Source: Anaerolineales bacterium (GTDB lineage Bacteria > Chloroflexota > Anaerolineae > Anaerolineales > UBA4823). Taken from it: a DNA stretch of 64,000 nucleotides. Position 1 is the first letter of the stretch; each line of letters begins with the position of its first letter. Below the pieces are notes generated by a model. The model was not told the DNA's origin and did not search any database. It was given only the letters and a program-made list of their open reading frames with translations. Shown here piece by piece: positions 9,110-18,057 of the stretch. The stretch is taken from contig JAFGBV010000026.1 in NCBI GenBank assembly GCA_016932955.1, forward strand, positions 1-64,000, in the 5' to 3' direction. The translations under genes were made by a program, and so were the position numbers.

Positions 9110-10152
9110 GCCAGTTGCACGTGCACGTGATCTATGAGCATAATGAAGATCTGAAGCCGTTTGGCGTTGCCTACATCCGTGATATTCTCCCCCTCAGCCA
9201 TCCCGTCAACGCAAGCGCCCTGCAGGTCAGCTATAGCACAGATTACGCATCCGCGGATGTGATCATCGTCGAGCGCGCCTGGAAACCCGGGCTGGATATC
9301 CGCCAGGCTGAAAGCCTGGTACGCCAGGTTCGTGCCAGCGGGGCACGCATGGTGTACACCATCGACGATAACCTGCTCGACCTGGAGAATATCCCTCTAG
9401 CGGCGCGACTGGCTGTGCGCTACTTCTGCCGCTATGCAGATGGCATCCTGGTTTCGACAGACTATCTCAAGGCGCGCCTGGAACGGCTGAACCCGCACAT
9501 CTCCGTGCTCCCCAATGCCCTGGATGAGCGCTTGTTCACTGATGACGGCCAACGGCTCTCCCCAGGCAGGAATGCCAGCCGGCGAGCAATGATCGGCTTT
9601 ATGGGCACCTTCACCCACGACATGGATTTGATGATGATTCTCCAGCCCCTGCGCGCCGTGATGCGCCGCCATCTCGACACTGTGCAGCTCCAGATCGTCG
9701 GCGGCGTGGCCAACCCTGCCGTGCTGCGCGCTTTCCAGGGGTTGCCGGTTCAGGTGCTGCGTCCTGAGGTGAACAACATCGCTTATCCCAACTTCGTCCC
9801 CTGGATGCGCCAAAATCTGCTCTGGGACATTGGCATCGCCCCCCTGGAAGATACCGCCTTCACGCGCAGCAAATCGGATATTAAATTCCTGGATTATTCT
9901 GCCCTCGCCATCCCCGGCATCTACAGTCGGGTTTCCTCCTACGAGAATACCCTCCACCATCTGGAAAACGGCTGCCTGGTGGAGAACACCCCTGCCGCCT
10001 GGGACGAGGCGCTAGAAATGCTTCTATCAGATGCTAACCTGCGCGCCAGGCTGGCGCACAGTGCACAGGAGTATACTTTCTCCCATCGAACCCTTGAGCA
10101 TTGCGCCCATCTCTGGCGGGATGCGCTCCTCTCGATTGTGGAATCCAAATGA
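9106..10152 (+). CDS. GT4-like glycosyltransferase, copy 1
   Basis: 348 residues from the ATG inside the ATGA overlap. It has a GT-B layout: HVIYEHNEDLKPFGVAYIR near the N-terminus, MVYTIDDNLLDLE, VLPNALDERLF at the domain border, IGFMGTFTHDMDLMMIL opening the donor-side half, and KSDIKFLDYSALAIPGIYS. The enzyme at 12440 is a full-length paralogue with the same landmarks (SLDDNFFDL, VVPNALDERLL, GCMGTLTHDEDLLLIL, KSDIKFLDYAAIGAAGIFS). It probably works with the fusion enzyme just upstream, because the same pairing occurs twice. Donor and acceptor are unknown. Confidence 0.82.
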   Translation: MSQLHVHVIYEHNEDLKPFGVAYIRDILPLSHPVNASALQVSYSTDYASADVIIVERAWKPGLDIRQAESLVRQVRASGARMVYTIDDNLLDLENIPLAARLAVRYFCRYADGILVSTDYLKARLERLNPHISVLPNALDERLFTDDGQRLSPGRNASRRAMIGFMGTFTHDMDLMMILQPLRAVMRRHLDTVQLQIVGGVANPAVLRAFQGLPVQVLRPEVNNIAYPNFVPWMRQNLLWDIGIAPLEDTAFTRSKSDIKFLDYSALAIPGIYSRVSSYENTLHHLENGCLVENTPAAWDEALEMLLSDANLRARLAHSAQEYTFSHRTLEHCAHLWRDALLSIVESK

Positions 10153-12443
10153 ACACTGACCCGCTTTCTCCTTCAGATACCAGCCAGCCGCGGACAAACC
10201 CCGCCGCTTACTATGCCCATGCCTGCGGCGAGCCTTACCGCCGCGAGCCGTTCTGGTTGGATAGCTTTGCCGCCGTTGCTGAGCGTATCCTGAATGACCT
10301 CCAGCCCAGCACTGTTCTCGATGCCGGTTGTGGGATTGGCCTGCTGGTCGAGGCGCTGCGCCAGAGAGGCATCTCGGCCTGGGGAATTGACCCCTCCGCA
10401 GATGCTATCGAAGACATTCCTCCTGAGATCAAGCGCTTCTGCCAGATTGGCTCCCTCGCCGACCCCTTCCCCCAGCCACATTACGATCTGGTCGTCTGCG
10501 CAGAAGCAGTGGCAGGTCTGCCTCTCCAGACAGCCGAAAGCATCATTGCCAACCTCTGCCAGCACGCAGACCAGGTGCTGTTTTCGTCGGCGTCGTTCAG
10601 CCCCAGCGAGACCGCGCCAGAAGGCGGTAAAACACCCGATCAATGGACTGCGCTATTCCTGCACCATGCTTTTGTACACGATGTTGATTTCGACGCTTCT
10701 TTCATAACGCCCTGGGCGGTGCTCTTGCGGCGCACACCCCTCCCACCTGAGCAGGCATTGCAGCAGATGGTGAACGTTTATGCCCGCAAACTCTGGCAGT
10801 TGCACCAGGAAAGCGACATCCGCCGCGAGAGGAACATCAGCCAGAAGCAAGAGCTGGTCCAGCGGGCGCTCATCCACCAGCAAGAGATGCAGGAAAAGAA
10901 CAGCCTCATCGCCGCCCGTGAGGTGGAGATCCAATACCAGAAACAAGTGGTTGAAGCGGTCAAGGCTGAGCGCGATGCCATCCTGAACAGCACCTCCTGG
11001 CGCTTCATCAGCCGCATCCAGCGCTTGCGAGAGCGGCTCATCCCCATCGGCAGCCAACGTGAGGCAGCCTTGCGCTTCATGATCCAGGCTCCACAGCGCG
11101 TGCGTAGCGAAGGCTTGCGCGCCCTGTTCCGGTTTCAACCTGCTGTGCCCCCCCCTCCCCCGCCTGTGCCGCTCCTGGAGCCGCCGCCCGGCGTGGAGAT
11201 CATCAACATTGAGCCTGTCCCTGCCCACCCTCCCGCAATAACAGAAGGCGAGGCGGATGAGCGCTTGCTGCAAGGTTGGCAGGCCAGCAAGCGTCACATG
11301 CCTCTGCGCCAGGATTGGATCCAGCGCGGGCATGAGCACTTCGCTGGGAAGCGCATCCTGTTCGTCCTGCCGATTGCTGCAGCGGGGGGTGGGGCAAACC
11401 TGATCCTGCTCGCCGCCAGGGCGATGCGCAAGATGGGCGTGGATGTCCAAATTTACAATCTCAATCCCTATCGCAGCGGATTCGAACAGGCCTACCCGAG
11501 CCTTAACATCCCCGTCATTTATGGTGAGATTGCTGAGTTGCCTGAAATTGCCATCCGCTTTGATGCAGCGGTAGCCACGTCTTACATCACCGTCTACTGG
11601 CTTGCCCCGGCCGCCTCCCGCCGGCCCGATCTGCTCATCGCCTACTATATTCAGGATTACGAGCCATATTTTGAGCTGCCCGGTTCTGAGGAATACCAGA
11701 AGGCTGCCGCGTCTTACACCCTCTTGCCTGGCCTGGTACGTTGCTGCACCACGCAGTGGATCGCTGATGAGATCCTGCGCCTACATCCTGTTGCTGAGCA
11801 AACTACTTCGCAGAAAGAGCATATCCCCGTCCTCGGCCCCAGCCTGGATTGTGACCTCTTCTTGCCTCGCCCTCGCCGCTGGCAGGCTGGAAGCCAGCCT
11901 CTGCGCATTGCCGCCATGATCCGCCCAAGCACCGCCCGGCGCAACCCGCGCCTGACGATGGAAGTGATGCAGCGCGCCAGCCAGGAGTTCGGCAACCGCG
12001 CGGAGCTCATCCTCTTCGGAGCAGATTTACCCGAGCTGGTGGAAGCTCAGTTGCCACTCACCTTCCCCTTCAAGCTTACTGGGCGCCTCAAACCCGAGCA
12101 GGTTGCCAGCCTGATGAACGAAGTGGATATCTTTGTGGATTACTCCACCTTCCAGGGTCTCGGTCTCACCGCCCTGGAAGCCATGGCTTGCGGCGTCGCA
12201 ACAGTAGTGCCGCAGCAAGGCGGCACAGCCTCCTTTGCCCAGCATGAGGAAAACTCCCTGATTGTGGATACCCGGGATGAAGAGGCCTGTTTTGCCGCCC
12301 TGCAGCGTCTGGTGAACGATGATCAACTCCGGCTCAAATTTCAAAAGAACGGCATCCTCCAGGCAGCCCATTTTTATCCCGAGCAGCCCGCCTTCCGGCT
12401 ACTGGCAGCCCTCTTCCCGGCTGACGCCCAAGGAGGCGCATGA
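10149..12443 (+). CDS. Methyltransferase / coiled-coil / GT-B fusion
   Basis: 764 residues from the ATG overlapping the previous stop. Residues ~14-205 are a SAM methyltransferase (TVLDAGCGIG, AWGIDPSADAIE) paralogous to the protein at 2386. Residues ~206-300 are a coiled coil ending in NSTSWRFISRIQ, like the stalk in the protein at 6758. A proline-rich linker follows at ~330-350. Residues ~399-764 are a GT-B domain with GKRILFVLPIAAAGGG, RPSTARRNPRLT, FVDYSTFQGLGLTALEAMACG and QQGGTASFA. One chain could both extend and methylate a glycan, which is a known way to terminate chains; that is inference here. The methyltransferase has ALPL-type changes after VVCAEAV, so its activity is less certain. 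Confidence 0.85.
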   Translation: MNTDPLSPSDTSQPRTNPAAYYAHACGEPYRREPFWLDSFAAVAERILNDLQPSTVLDAGCGIGLLVEALRQRGISAWGIDPSADAIEDIPPEIKRFCQIGSLADPFPQPHYDLVVCAEAVAGLPLQTAESIIANLCQHADQVLFSSASFSPSETAPEGGKTPDQWTALFLHHAFVHDVDFDASFITPWAVLLRRTPLPPEQALQQMVNVYARKLWQLHQESDIRRERNISQKQELVQRALIHQQEMQEKNSLIAAREVEIQYQKQVVEAVKAERDAILNSTSWRFISRIQRLRERLIPIGSQREAALRFMIQAPQRVRSEGLRALFRFQPAVPPPPPPVPLLEPPPGVEIINIEPVPAHPPAITEGEADERLLQGWQASKRHMPLRQDWIQRGHEHFAGKRILFVLPIAAAGGGANLILLAARAMRKMGVDVQIYNLNPYRSGFEQAYPSLNIPVIYGEIAELPEIAIRFDAAVATSYITVYWLAPAASRRPDLLIAYYIQDYEPYFELPGSEEYQKAAASYTLLPGLVRCCTTQWIADEILRLHPVAEQTTSQKEHIPVLGPSLDCDLFLPRPRRWQAGSQPLRIAAMIRPSTARRNPRLTMEVMQRASQEFGNRAELILFGADLPELVEAQLPLTFPFKLTGRLKPEQVASLMNEVDIFVDYSTFQGLGLTALEAMACGVATVVPQQGGTASFAQHEENSLIVDTRDEEACFAALQRLVNDDQLRLKFQKNGILQAAHFYPEQPAFRLLAALFPADAQGGA

Positions 12444-13516
12444 AACCATCCCGCCCCCGCATTCATATCGTCTATGAATACGGGATCGACTTCCGCCCCC
12501 ACAGCAGCCCTTACCTGCGCCTGATCCAGCCCTTTACCCATCCCAGGGCTGCAGTGCACCTCGACACCGTCTTCGACATGACCTATCGTAGCCAACCCGC
12601 CGATCTGGTCATCCTGGAACGGCTATGGCGTCCGGATGTCTCCTTGCCCCACGCACAACAACTGGTCGAAAACATACGCCTATCCAGCGCAAAATTCATC
12701 TACTCCCTGGATGACAACTTCTTCGACCTGGTGCTGGAAAACAAGGGCTGGCCTCCTCCAGAGTTTCTGCCCATCGTGGAATTTTGCATGCGCCAGGCAG
12801 ATGGGGTGATGGTTTCCACCCCGGCACTGCGCCAGCGCCTGCTGGAATATAATCCCCATATCGCCGTTGTGCCTAACGCTTTGGATGAGCGTCTGCTGAT
12901 CTCCCGTTGCCCTGCTCGGAACATCCACTTCTCGGATGCCAGGCGCCGTGTGGTGGTCGGCTGCATGGGCACGCTCACCCACGACGAAGACCTGCTGCTC
13001 ATCCTGCCCGCCCTGCAAGCGGTTTGCCGCCGCCACCCGGGACAGGTGGAAATCCAGCTCCTTGGCGTCACCCGAAGTCTGCATACCCGGGCTGCGTTGG
13101 ATGGCTTGCCAGCGCGCTATATCAATCTCCCCGCCGAAGAGGCAGAATATCCTCTCTTCATGCCCTGGTACACCGCCCGAATGCACTGGGATATTGCCCT
13201 CTCCCCCCTGCGTCAAACACCCTTCAACGATACCAAGTCGGACATCAAATTCCTGGACTATGCCGCCATCGGCGCGGCGGGCATCTTCAGCGATCTTCTC
13301 CCCTATCAAGACACCGTCCAACACCTGGAGAACGGTTGGCTGGCGGAGAACACCCCCGCTGCCTGGGAGGAAGCCCTGGAAACATTGATCACCAGCCCCG
13401 ACCTGCGCCAACACATCGCCACGCAAGCCTATGCTTACCTGTATCGCCAGCGCATCCTGGCGCACCGGGCAGGTGATTGGCTGAGCACCATCTACGATTT
13501 CCTCGGCGAGCAGTAA
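12440..13516 (+). CDS. GT4-like glycosyltransferase, copy 2
   Basis: 358 residues, starting in the ATGA overlap with the preceding fusion gene. A GT-B fold is indicated by IHIVYEYGIDFRPHSSPYLR, FIYSLDDNFFDL, VVPNALDERLL, VGCMGTLTHDEDLL and KSDIKFLDYAAIGAAG, then ENTPAAWEEALETL. The protein at 9106 is a paralogue along its whole length, down to the shared ENTPAAW segment. The two copies each follow a fusion protein with a related GT-B domain, so the pair arose by duplication of a two-gene unit. The sugar specificity may have diverged after duplication; nothing in the sequence settles it. Confidence 0.82.
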   Translation: MKPSRPRIHIVYEYGIDFRPHSSPYLRLIQPFTHPRAAVHLDTVFDMTYRSQPADLVILERLWRPDVSLPHAQQLVENIRLSSAKFIYSLDDNFFDLVLENKGWPPPEFLPIVEFCMRQADGVMVSTPALRQRLLEYNPHIAVVPNALDERLLISRCPARNIHFSDARRRVVVGCMGTLTHDEDLLLILPALQAVCRRHPGQVEIQLLGVTRSLHTRAALDGLPARYINLPAEEAEYPLFMPWYTARMHWDIALSPLRQTPFNDTKSDIKFLDYAAIGAAGIFSDLLPYQDTVQHLENGWLAENTPAAWEEALETLITSPDLRQHIATQAYAYLYRQRILAHRAGDWLSTIYDFLGEQ

Positions 13517-13524
13517 AGCAAAGC

Positions 13525-14898
13525 ATGGAAACAACATTCGTGGAACCCGATCCCCCCCACCCCAGGCTGCTCATCATCAGCCATGATATCGTCGATGCCC
13601 GCATGGCTGGCCCCGGCATGCGCTACCTGGAAATGGCCCGCGCCCTATCCACTGACCTGGCTGTGACCCTGGCCGTGCCTGGCGAGACCTCCCTGGAAAT
13701 CCCTGGCTTGCGTCTGCAGACTTACCGCTTTGAGCAGCCTGCCAGATTGCGCTCCCTGGTGGAAGAATCCGATGTAGTGCTCATCTCCTCTTTCATCCTG
13801 GAGAAATTTCCCTTCCTGGAAAAGGCGCAGGCGCGCCGGATCGTCGATCTCTATGATCCCCTTGTGCTGGAAAATCTGCACATCTACCAACACGAGCCAC
13901 TCGATGACCAGCAAAGCCTGAACCTGCAGGCGGTGCAGGCCATGAACCGCCTGGCGCGCCTAGGCGATTTCTTCATCTGCGGCAATGCTCGTCAGCGCGA
14001 TTTCTGGGTCGGCGTTTTGGCAGCCAACGGCCGCATCAACCCGCGCACATTTGCCAATGATCCCAGCCTCTGCTCTCTGATCGATGTTGTCGGCGTGGGC
14101 TTTCCAGACAGGCGTCCTGTTCAGCGCCCGTTCCTGCGCGGTATCCACCCGGTCATCCCGCCGGAGGCGCGCATTGTGCTGTGGGGCGGCGGCATCTGGG
14201 ATTGGCTGGACCCCCTGACCCTGGTCAAAGCCTGGCCCGCAGTGGTTGCCCGCCATCCACAGGCGCGCCTGGTCTTCCTCGGCACCCGCCACCCCAATCC
14301 CCTGGTTCCTAAGCACCAGATGGCTGAACAAACCCAGTCCCTGGCTGCCGAAGTCGGCGAGAAGGATCGCACAATCATCTTCTTCGAATGGCTTTCCTAT
14401 GATGATCGCGAAGCATTGCTCTGCGAAGCGGATGTGGGCGCGACCTTGCACCCGCTGCATGTAGAGACTCGCTACGCCATCCGCACCCGTGTTCTTGACT
14501 ACTTCTGGGCTCACATTCCAGTGCTGGTGACCGAAGGAGATATCACCAGTGAATGGGTGCAGCAGTATCGCCTGGGGCGGGTAGTTCCTCCCCAGGATGC
14601 CCAGGCCGCTGCCAGCGCCATCAATGACATGCTAGACCAACCCAAAGCCATTTGGGAGCCTGCTTTCGCTTCGTTGCAGGATGATTTCGCCTGGTCGCGC
14701 GTCGTCGAGCCATTACGCCATTACTGCCTATTGGGTCAGCCAGCACCCGACCGCTCCTTTGGTCATCCATCTCCCTTCTCGACCGGATGGAGGGCCAATT
14801 CACTCCTGGCGCGCGCCCGTTACCTATGGCGCACAGAAGGACTGCGCGCCTTCCTGCATCATTTATGGCGTTATTTGCAGTGGCGCATATCACAATAG
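13525..14898 (+). CDS. GT-B glycosyltransferase, complete form of module C
   Basis: 457 residues from the ATG at 13525; an earlier in-frame start would overlap the previous gene. Residues ~12-190 form the acceptor half (RLLIISHDIVDARMAGPGMR, SSFILEKFPFLEKAQ, DFFICGNARQRDFW). Residues ~205-390 form the donor half (IVLWGGGIWDWLDPLTLV, ARLVFLGTRHPNP, EADVGATLHPLHVETRYAIR). The tail contains VVEPLRHYC and a positively charged end (LRYLWR-type helix) that may touch the membrane. It is the intact relative of the shortened domain in the protein at 3255. It is the last gene of the dense array, and a 107-nt gap follows. Confidence 0.83.
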   Translation: METTFVEPDPPHPRLLIISHDIVDARMAGPGMRYLEMARALSTDLAVTLAVPGETSLEIPGLRLQTYRFEQPARLRSLVEESDVVLISSFILEKFPFLEKAQARRIVDLYDPLVLENLHIYQHEPLDDQQSLNLQAVQAMNRLARLGDFFICGNARQRDFWVGVLAANGRINPRTFANDPSLCSLIDVVGVGFPDRRPVQRPFLRGIHPVIPPEARIVLWGGGIWDWLDPLTLVKAWPAVVARHPQARLVFLGTRHPNPLVPKHQMAEQTQSLAAEVGEKDRTIIFFEWLSYDDREALLCEADVGATLHPLHVETRYAIRTRVLDYFWAHIPVLVTEGDITSEWVQQYRLGRVVPPQDAQAAASAINDMLDQPKAIWEPAFASLQDDFAWSRVVEPLRHYCLLGQPAPDRSFGHPSPFSTGWRANSLLARARYLWRTEGLRAFLHHLWRYLQWRISQ

Positions 14899-14979
14899 GG
14901 CAGCCAAGGAAGAATCATAACAAGAGTGTTCAGGGCAAAATAGTACAAAATTCCCCCTTTCCCTGCTCCTGTTCTCTGG

Positions 14980-14996
14980 TATGATACGAATAGGAG
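14980..14996 (+). promoter_or_regulatory. -10 box and ribosome binding site of the secreted-protein gene
   Basis: TATGAT at 14980-14985 is a good -10 hexamer. AGGAG at 14992-14996 sits 9 nt before the ATG at 15006. No convincing -35 box was seen. This site fixes 15006 rather than the upstream TTG at 14997 as the start, and suggests that the gene opens a new transcript after the glycosyltransferase array. Confidence 0.5.
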
Positions 14997-15005
14997 TTGG
15001 TAATT

Positions 15006-16862
15006 ATGAAATTGGTAAAACTATTGGCTGGTATAGAATTATTAACGTTACTGTTTCTCCTGGTGCCTGCGCTGTCATCGCCAAGTCTCGCTGCCCCAGA
15101 AAACTCACCCTCTCAAACCATTTACACCGTCGGAGAAAGTTATGAATTCTCCACACGCGTGCTGAGCGACCCCTGGGATATGTCTGAATTCTACGATATA
15201 TCGCAGTGGATCAATCACCTCAGATCAGATAAACACCTTTTGAACATTCAGGTGGCAGATGGAATCTTTTCCGCCGCTACCCAGAGCACATACAGTGAGT
15301 TTTATCCGCTCTTCCCTGGTTACCTGCCAGGCGCCCTCTCCGGCAAGATTGGGGCGTTGTATCCCATCGATTCGTCCCGCTTTTCCTGTTTCTACACAGC
15401 CATGTCCGCCACATGGAGCCTCCCCACCACCAATTACTTCATGGTAGCCTGGATCAAGGATAAAGATATCACCCAATGGAACAACCCTGATGGCCCGTGG
15501 GGTGCTGCACTTTCCGATTATATGACCTCAGGTCGCTGGGAACTGCACCGCATCGCGCTCAATGATCCAAAAGTTTTGATCAACCAACCCTGGTCCTATC
15601 TCACATCCTGGCAAGCCCTGCGCGTGACGCCAAGCATCCTGGCAGACACACAGTTTTCCGTTGACTGGATCCGCCTCACCGACTGCCAGCCTGTTTATGT
15701 TACCCTGACTAACATCCCGCAGGGAAATTTTGATCTCTGGATTGGCACCGGTACCCCCGAACGCCAGATCTTGGTGGTCGAGAATTTCAATGCCAACACC
15801 GACAGATCATACCTCTGGGATGTGCAAGGAATAGCCCCAGGCACCTACGCTTATTACATTAAGCCCACTGGGGGTTCTACAGCCATTCAACAAGGGGAGT
15901 TGGAGGTGGTTGATGCGCCCATTGTCACCTTCACCCGCCCCTCGCCAACCAGCGGCTCCGATTACGCCACCCAGGCAGGCAACACCTGGGATATGGAATC
16001 ATCTGATGTCATAAAATGGGCTTGTTCAGACTTCTCTTTTAACGATGGTGTGCTCGATATTTACACCCAACCCCCAGCGAATCTACCGGGAAATTGCGTT
16101 GGCCCCGGAGCAGGAGAAGCTGATCCACGCATCTGGATCAACACCCCTGACCATGGTGACCTCTCCAGCTTTCGCTACTTTTCCTTTTCCTCCTATACCA
16201 GCGGCCAGTGGAGTGTGCCAGAGCAAGGGATGATCGTGCGCTGGATCTGGCGCCTGGAGCGTCCCGGCGATGATTGTTACTATATCTCCCACGCCTTTGC
16301 ACTGGAAGTAGGCTGGCATACGTATTGGGTTGATCTGTACAACCCGCGCAACGGCACGCCAGAAGAATACTATCCATCGAGTTGCCCTTACATCACCTGG
16401 AAAGATCAGGCGCAGGTAGGCCCGTTGATTGAATTCCGCATGGACCCTAACGAGAATATTCTGGATGAGGTCTTACACCAGAAGTTTGATTGGCTCCGCC
16501 TGACGCAGATTGATCAGGCGCAACCAAGCCGCGCCTTCGACGTGCGCGTCTTGCTTAGCAAAGCGTATGAGGAGCTAGAGAGCCTCACCTTCTATTACAC
16601 CACCGATCCAAACCAGCCCACCCAGTACGCTGCCCAACCATACGTTCCTCCATATCTGGATGGGGAATATTTGCGCTACTTGCCGCTGACGCTCTTGGGG
16701 GCTCCGTCCGTTGAACTCCCGCCGCCAGAGGCCGACCTCATATTCAAGTGGGATACGACCAGCGCCCCAGCAGGGAATTACTATGTTTGCGCGCAGGCAG
16801 ATGATGGGTATAATGTGACTCACTATTGTAGTCAGGCACCGGTGGCGGTCAATAAACCCTGA
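15006..16862 (+). CDS. Secreted protein with two related beta-rich domains
   Basis: 618 residues. A Sec signal peptide is visible (short Lys-containing start, hydrophobic stretch LLTLLFLLVPAL, then SLAAPE as likely cleavage site). Two regions begin alike: DPWDMSEFYDISQW near residue 55 and NTWDMESSDVIKWA near residue 328. Each is followed by aromatic-rich, beta-type sequence typical of carbohydrate-binding or adhesive surface domains. No catalytic motif was found. It lies between glycosyltransferase genes, so binding of a surface or environmental glycan is a reasonable guess only. Its family was not recognised. Confidence 0.65.
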   Translation: MKLVKLLAGIELLTLLFLLVPALSSPSLAAPENSPSQTIYTVGESYEFSTRVLSDPWDMSEFYDISQWINHLRSDKHLLNIQVADGIFSAATQSTYSEFYPLFPGYLPGALSGKIGALYPIDSSRFSCFYTAMSATWSLPTTNYFMVAWIKDKDITQWNNPDGPWGAALSDYMTSGRWELHRIALNDPKVLINQPWSYLTSWQALRVTPSILADTQFSVDWIRLTDCQPVYVTLTNIPQGNFDLWIGTGTPERQILVVENFNANTDRSYLWDVQGIAPGTYAYYIKPTGGSTAIQQGELEVVDAPIVTFTRPSPTSGSDYATQAGNTWDMESSDVIKWACSDFSFNDGVLDIYTQPPANLPGNCVGPGAGEADPRIWINTPDHGDLSSFRYFSFSSYTSGQWSVPEQGMIVRWIWRLERPGDDCYYISHAFALEVGWHTYWVDLYNPRNGTPEEYYPSSCPYITWKDQAQVGPLIEFRMDPNENILDEVLHQKFDWLRLTQIDQAQPSRAFDVRVLLSKAYEELESLTFYYTTDPNQPTQYAAQPYVPPYLDGEYLRYLPLTLLGAPSVELPPPEADLIFKWDTTSAPAGNYYVCAQADDGYNVTHYCSQAPVAVNKP

Positions 16863-16899
16863 GCCGGGTTCTTACACTTTCCCTTCGAAGGCAAATCAC

Positions 16900-18057
16900 T
16901 TGCGCATTGGGATTGATACCACCCCACTTCCCCAGCGCCCTGTAGGCGCGGGAAATTACATTATCCAGCTTGTCCGCGCCTTGCTTCGCCAGCCTGGCAG
17001 CGATGAGTTTGTCATCTTTGCCCAGCGTGCCACCGCACCCCTGCTGGGTCTGGCAGAATCACCGCGCCTGCAGCTCGTCGTCCTACCCGATAAGCATCCC
17101 GCCCTCCGCCTGCTTTGGGAGCAAACGATCTTCCCGATCCTGGTGAAACGCTACCGAATTGATCTTCTGCACTCGCTGCATTACACATTCCCGCTGCTTT
17201 ATCCGGGGCGGCGCGTGGTCACGCTGCACGATATGACCTTTTTTCTCTTTCCCCATTTGCATACGCCAGATAAACGCTATATCTTTCGCTTTTTCATCCA
17301 TACCAGCGCCCGCCTTGCTGATGCTCTGGTTGCCGACTCTGAAAGCACGCGCCAGGATGCCATGCGCATTGCCCGCATCCCCGCCAAAAAGATCTTCACC
17401 GCCCAGCTCGGCGTGACGGAGGAATTCCACCCCATCCATGATCCTGCCCATCTCGCCGAGGTGCGCCAAAAATATTCCCTGCCAGGTCGCTTTGTGCTCT
17501 ACGTTGGCTTGATTGAACCGCGCAAGAACCTTCCCTCGCTGCTCAAGGCATTTTCCATGATCGCCTCTCGCATCCCCCAGCACCACCTGGTGATCACCGG
17601 GCGCATGGGCTGGATGGTGGCTGATGTCATGAAACAGGTCGAAGCGCTGGATCTTCAGCATCGGGTGCACTTTACCGGCTATGTAGAACAAGCAGATTTG
17701 CCTGTGGTTTACAATATGGCAGATCTGTCTGTTTATCCTTCCATCTATGAGGGTTTTGGATTTCCTGTTTTGGAATCAATGGCCTGCGGCACACCTGTGA
17801 TCACGACCAACGTTTCTTCGATGCCCGAAATCATCGCCGATGCCGGGATTCAGCTCTCCCCTCAGGATACTGCCGGGCTGGCCCAGGCAATCTTAGCGCT
17901 GATCGAATCGCCTGAGCAACGTCGAGTACTTGCAGAAAAAGGCCTCCAGCGTGCAGCTCAATTCACCTGGGACCGTACCGCCGCCCAAACACTGGCAGTA
18001 TATCGTTATGTTTTAGGAGAAACGCCCGGCCCCAATGGTGCATCTGATGAGCAGTGA
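16900..18057 (+). CDS. Glycosyltransferase family 4 (mannosyltransferase-like)
   Basis: 385 residues from a TTG that yields the typical N-terminus MRIGIDTTPLPQRPVGAGNY. GAAGG lies upstream as a ribosome binding site. The donor-side domain starts at FVLYVGLIEPRKNLPSLLKA and carries the E-x7-E motif in YEGFGFPVLESMACGTPV. This pattern is common in mannosyl- and rhamnosyl-transferases of O-antigen and exopolysaccharide loci. Its end overlaps the GT2 gene that follows by 23 nt (11 nt with the later start), which suggests coupled expression. Confidence 0.87.
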   Translation: MRIGIDTTPLPQRPVGAGNYIIQLVRALLRQPGSDEFVIFAQRATAPLLGLAESPRLQLVVLPDKHPALRLLWEQTIFPILVKRYRIDLLHSLHYTFPLLYPGRRVVTLHDMTFFLFPHLHTPDKRYIFRFFIHTSARLADALVADSESTRQDAMRIARIPAKKIFTAQLGVTEEFHPIHDPAHLAEVRQKYSLPGRFVLYVGLIEPRKNLPSLLKAFSMIASRIPQHHLVITGRMGWMVADVMKQVEALDLQHRVHFTGYVEQADLPVVYNMADLSVYPSIYEGFGFPVLESMACGTPVITTNVSSMPEIIADAGIQLSPQDTAGLAQAILALIESPEQRRVLAEKGLQRAAQFTWDRTAAQTLAVYRYVLGETPGPNGASDEQ

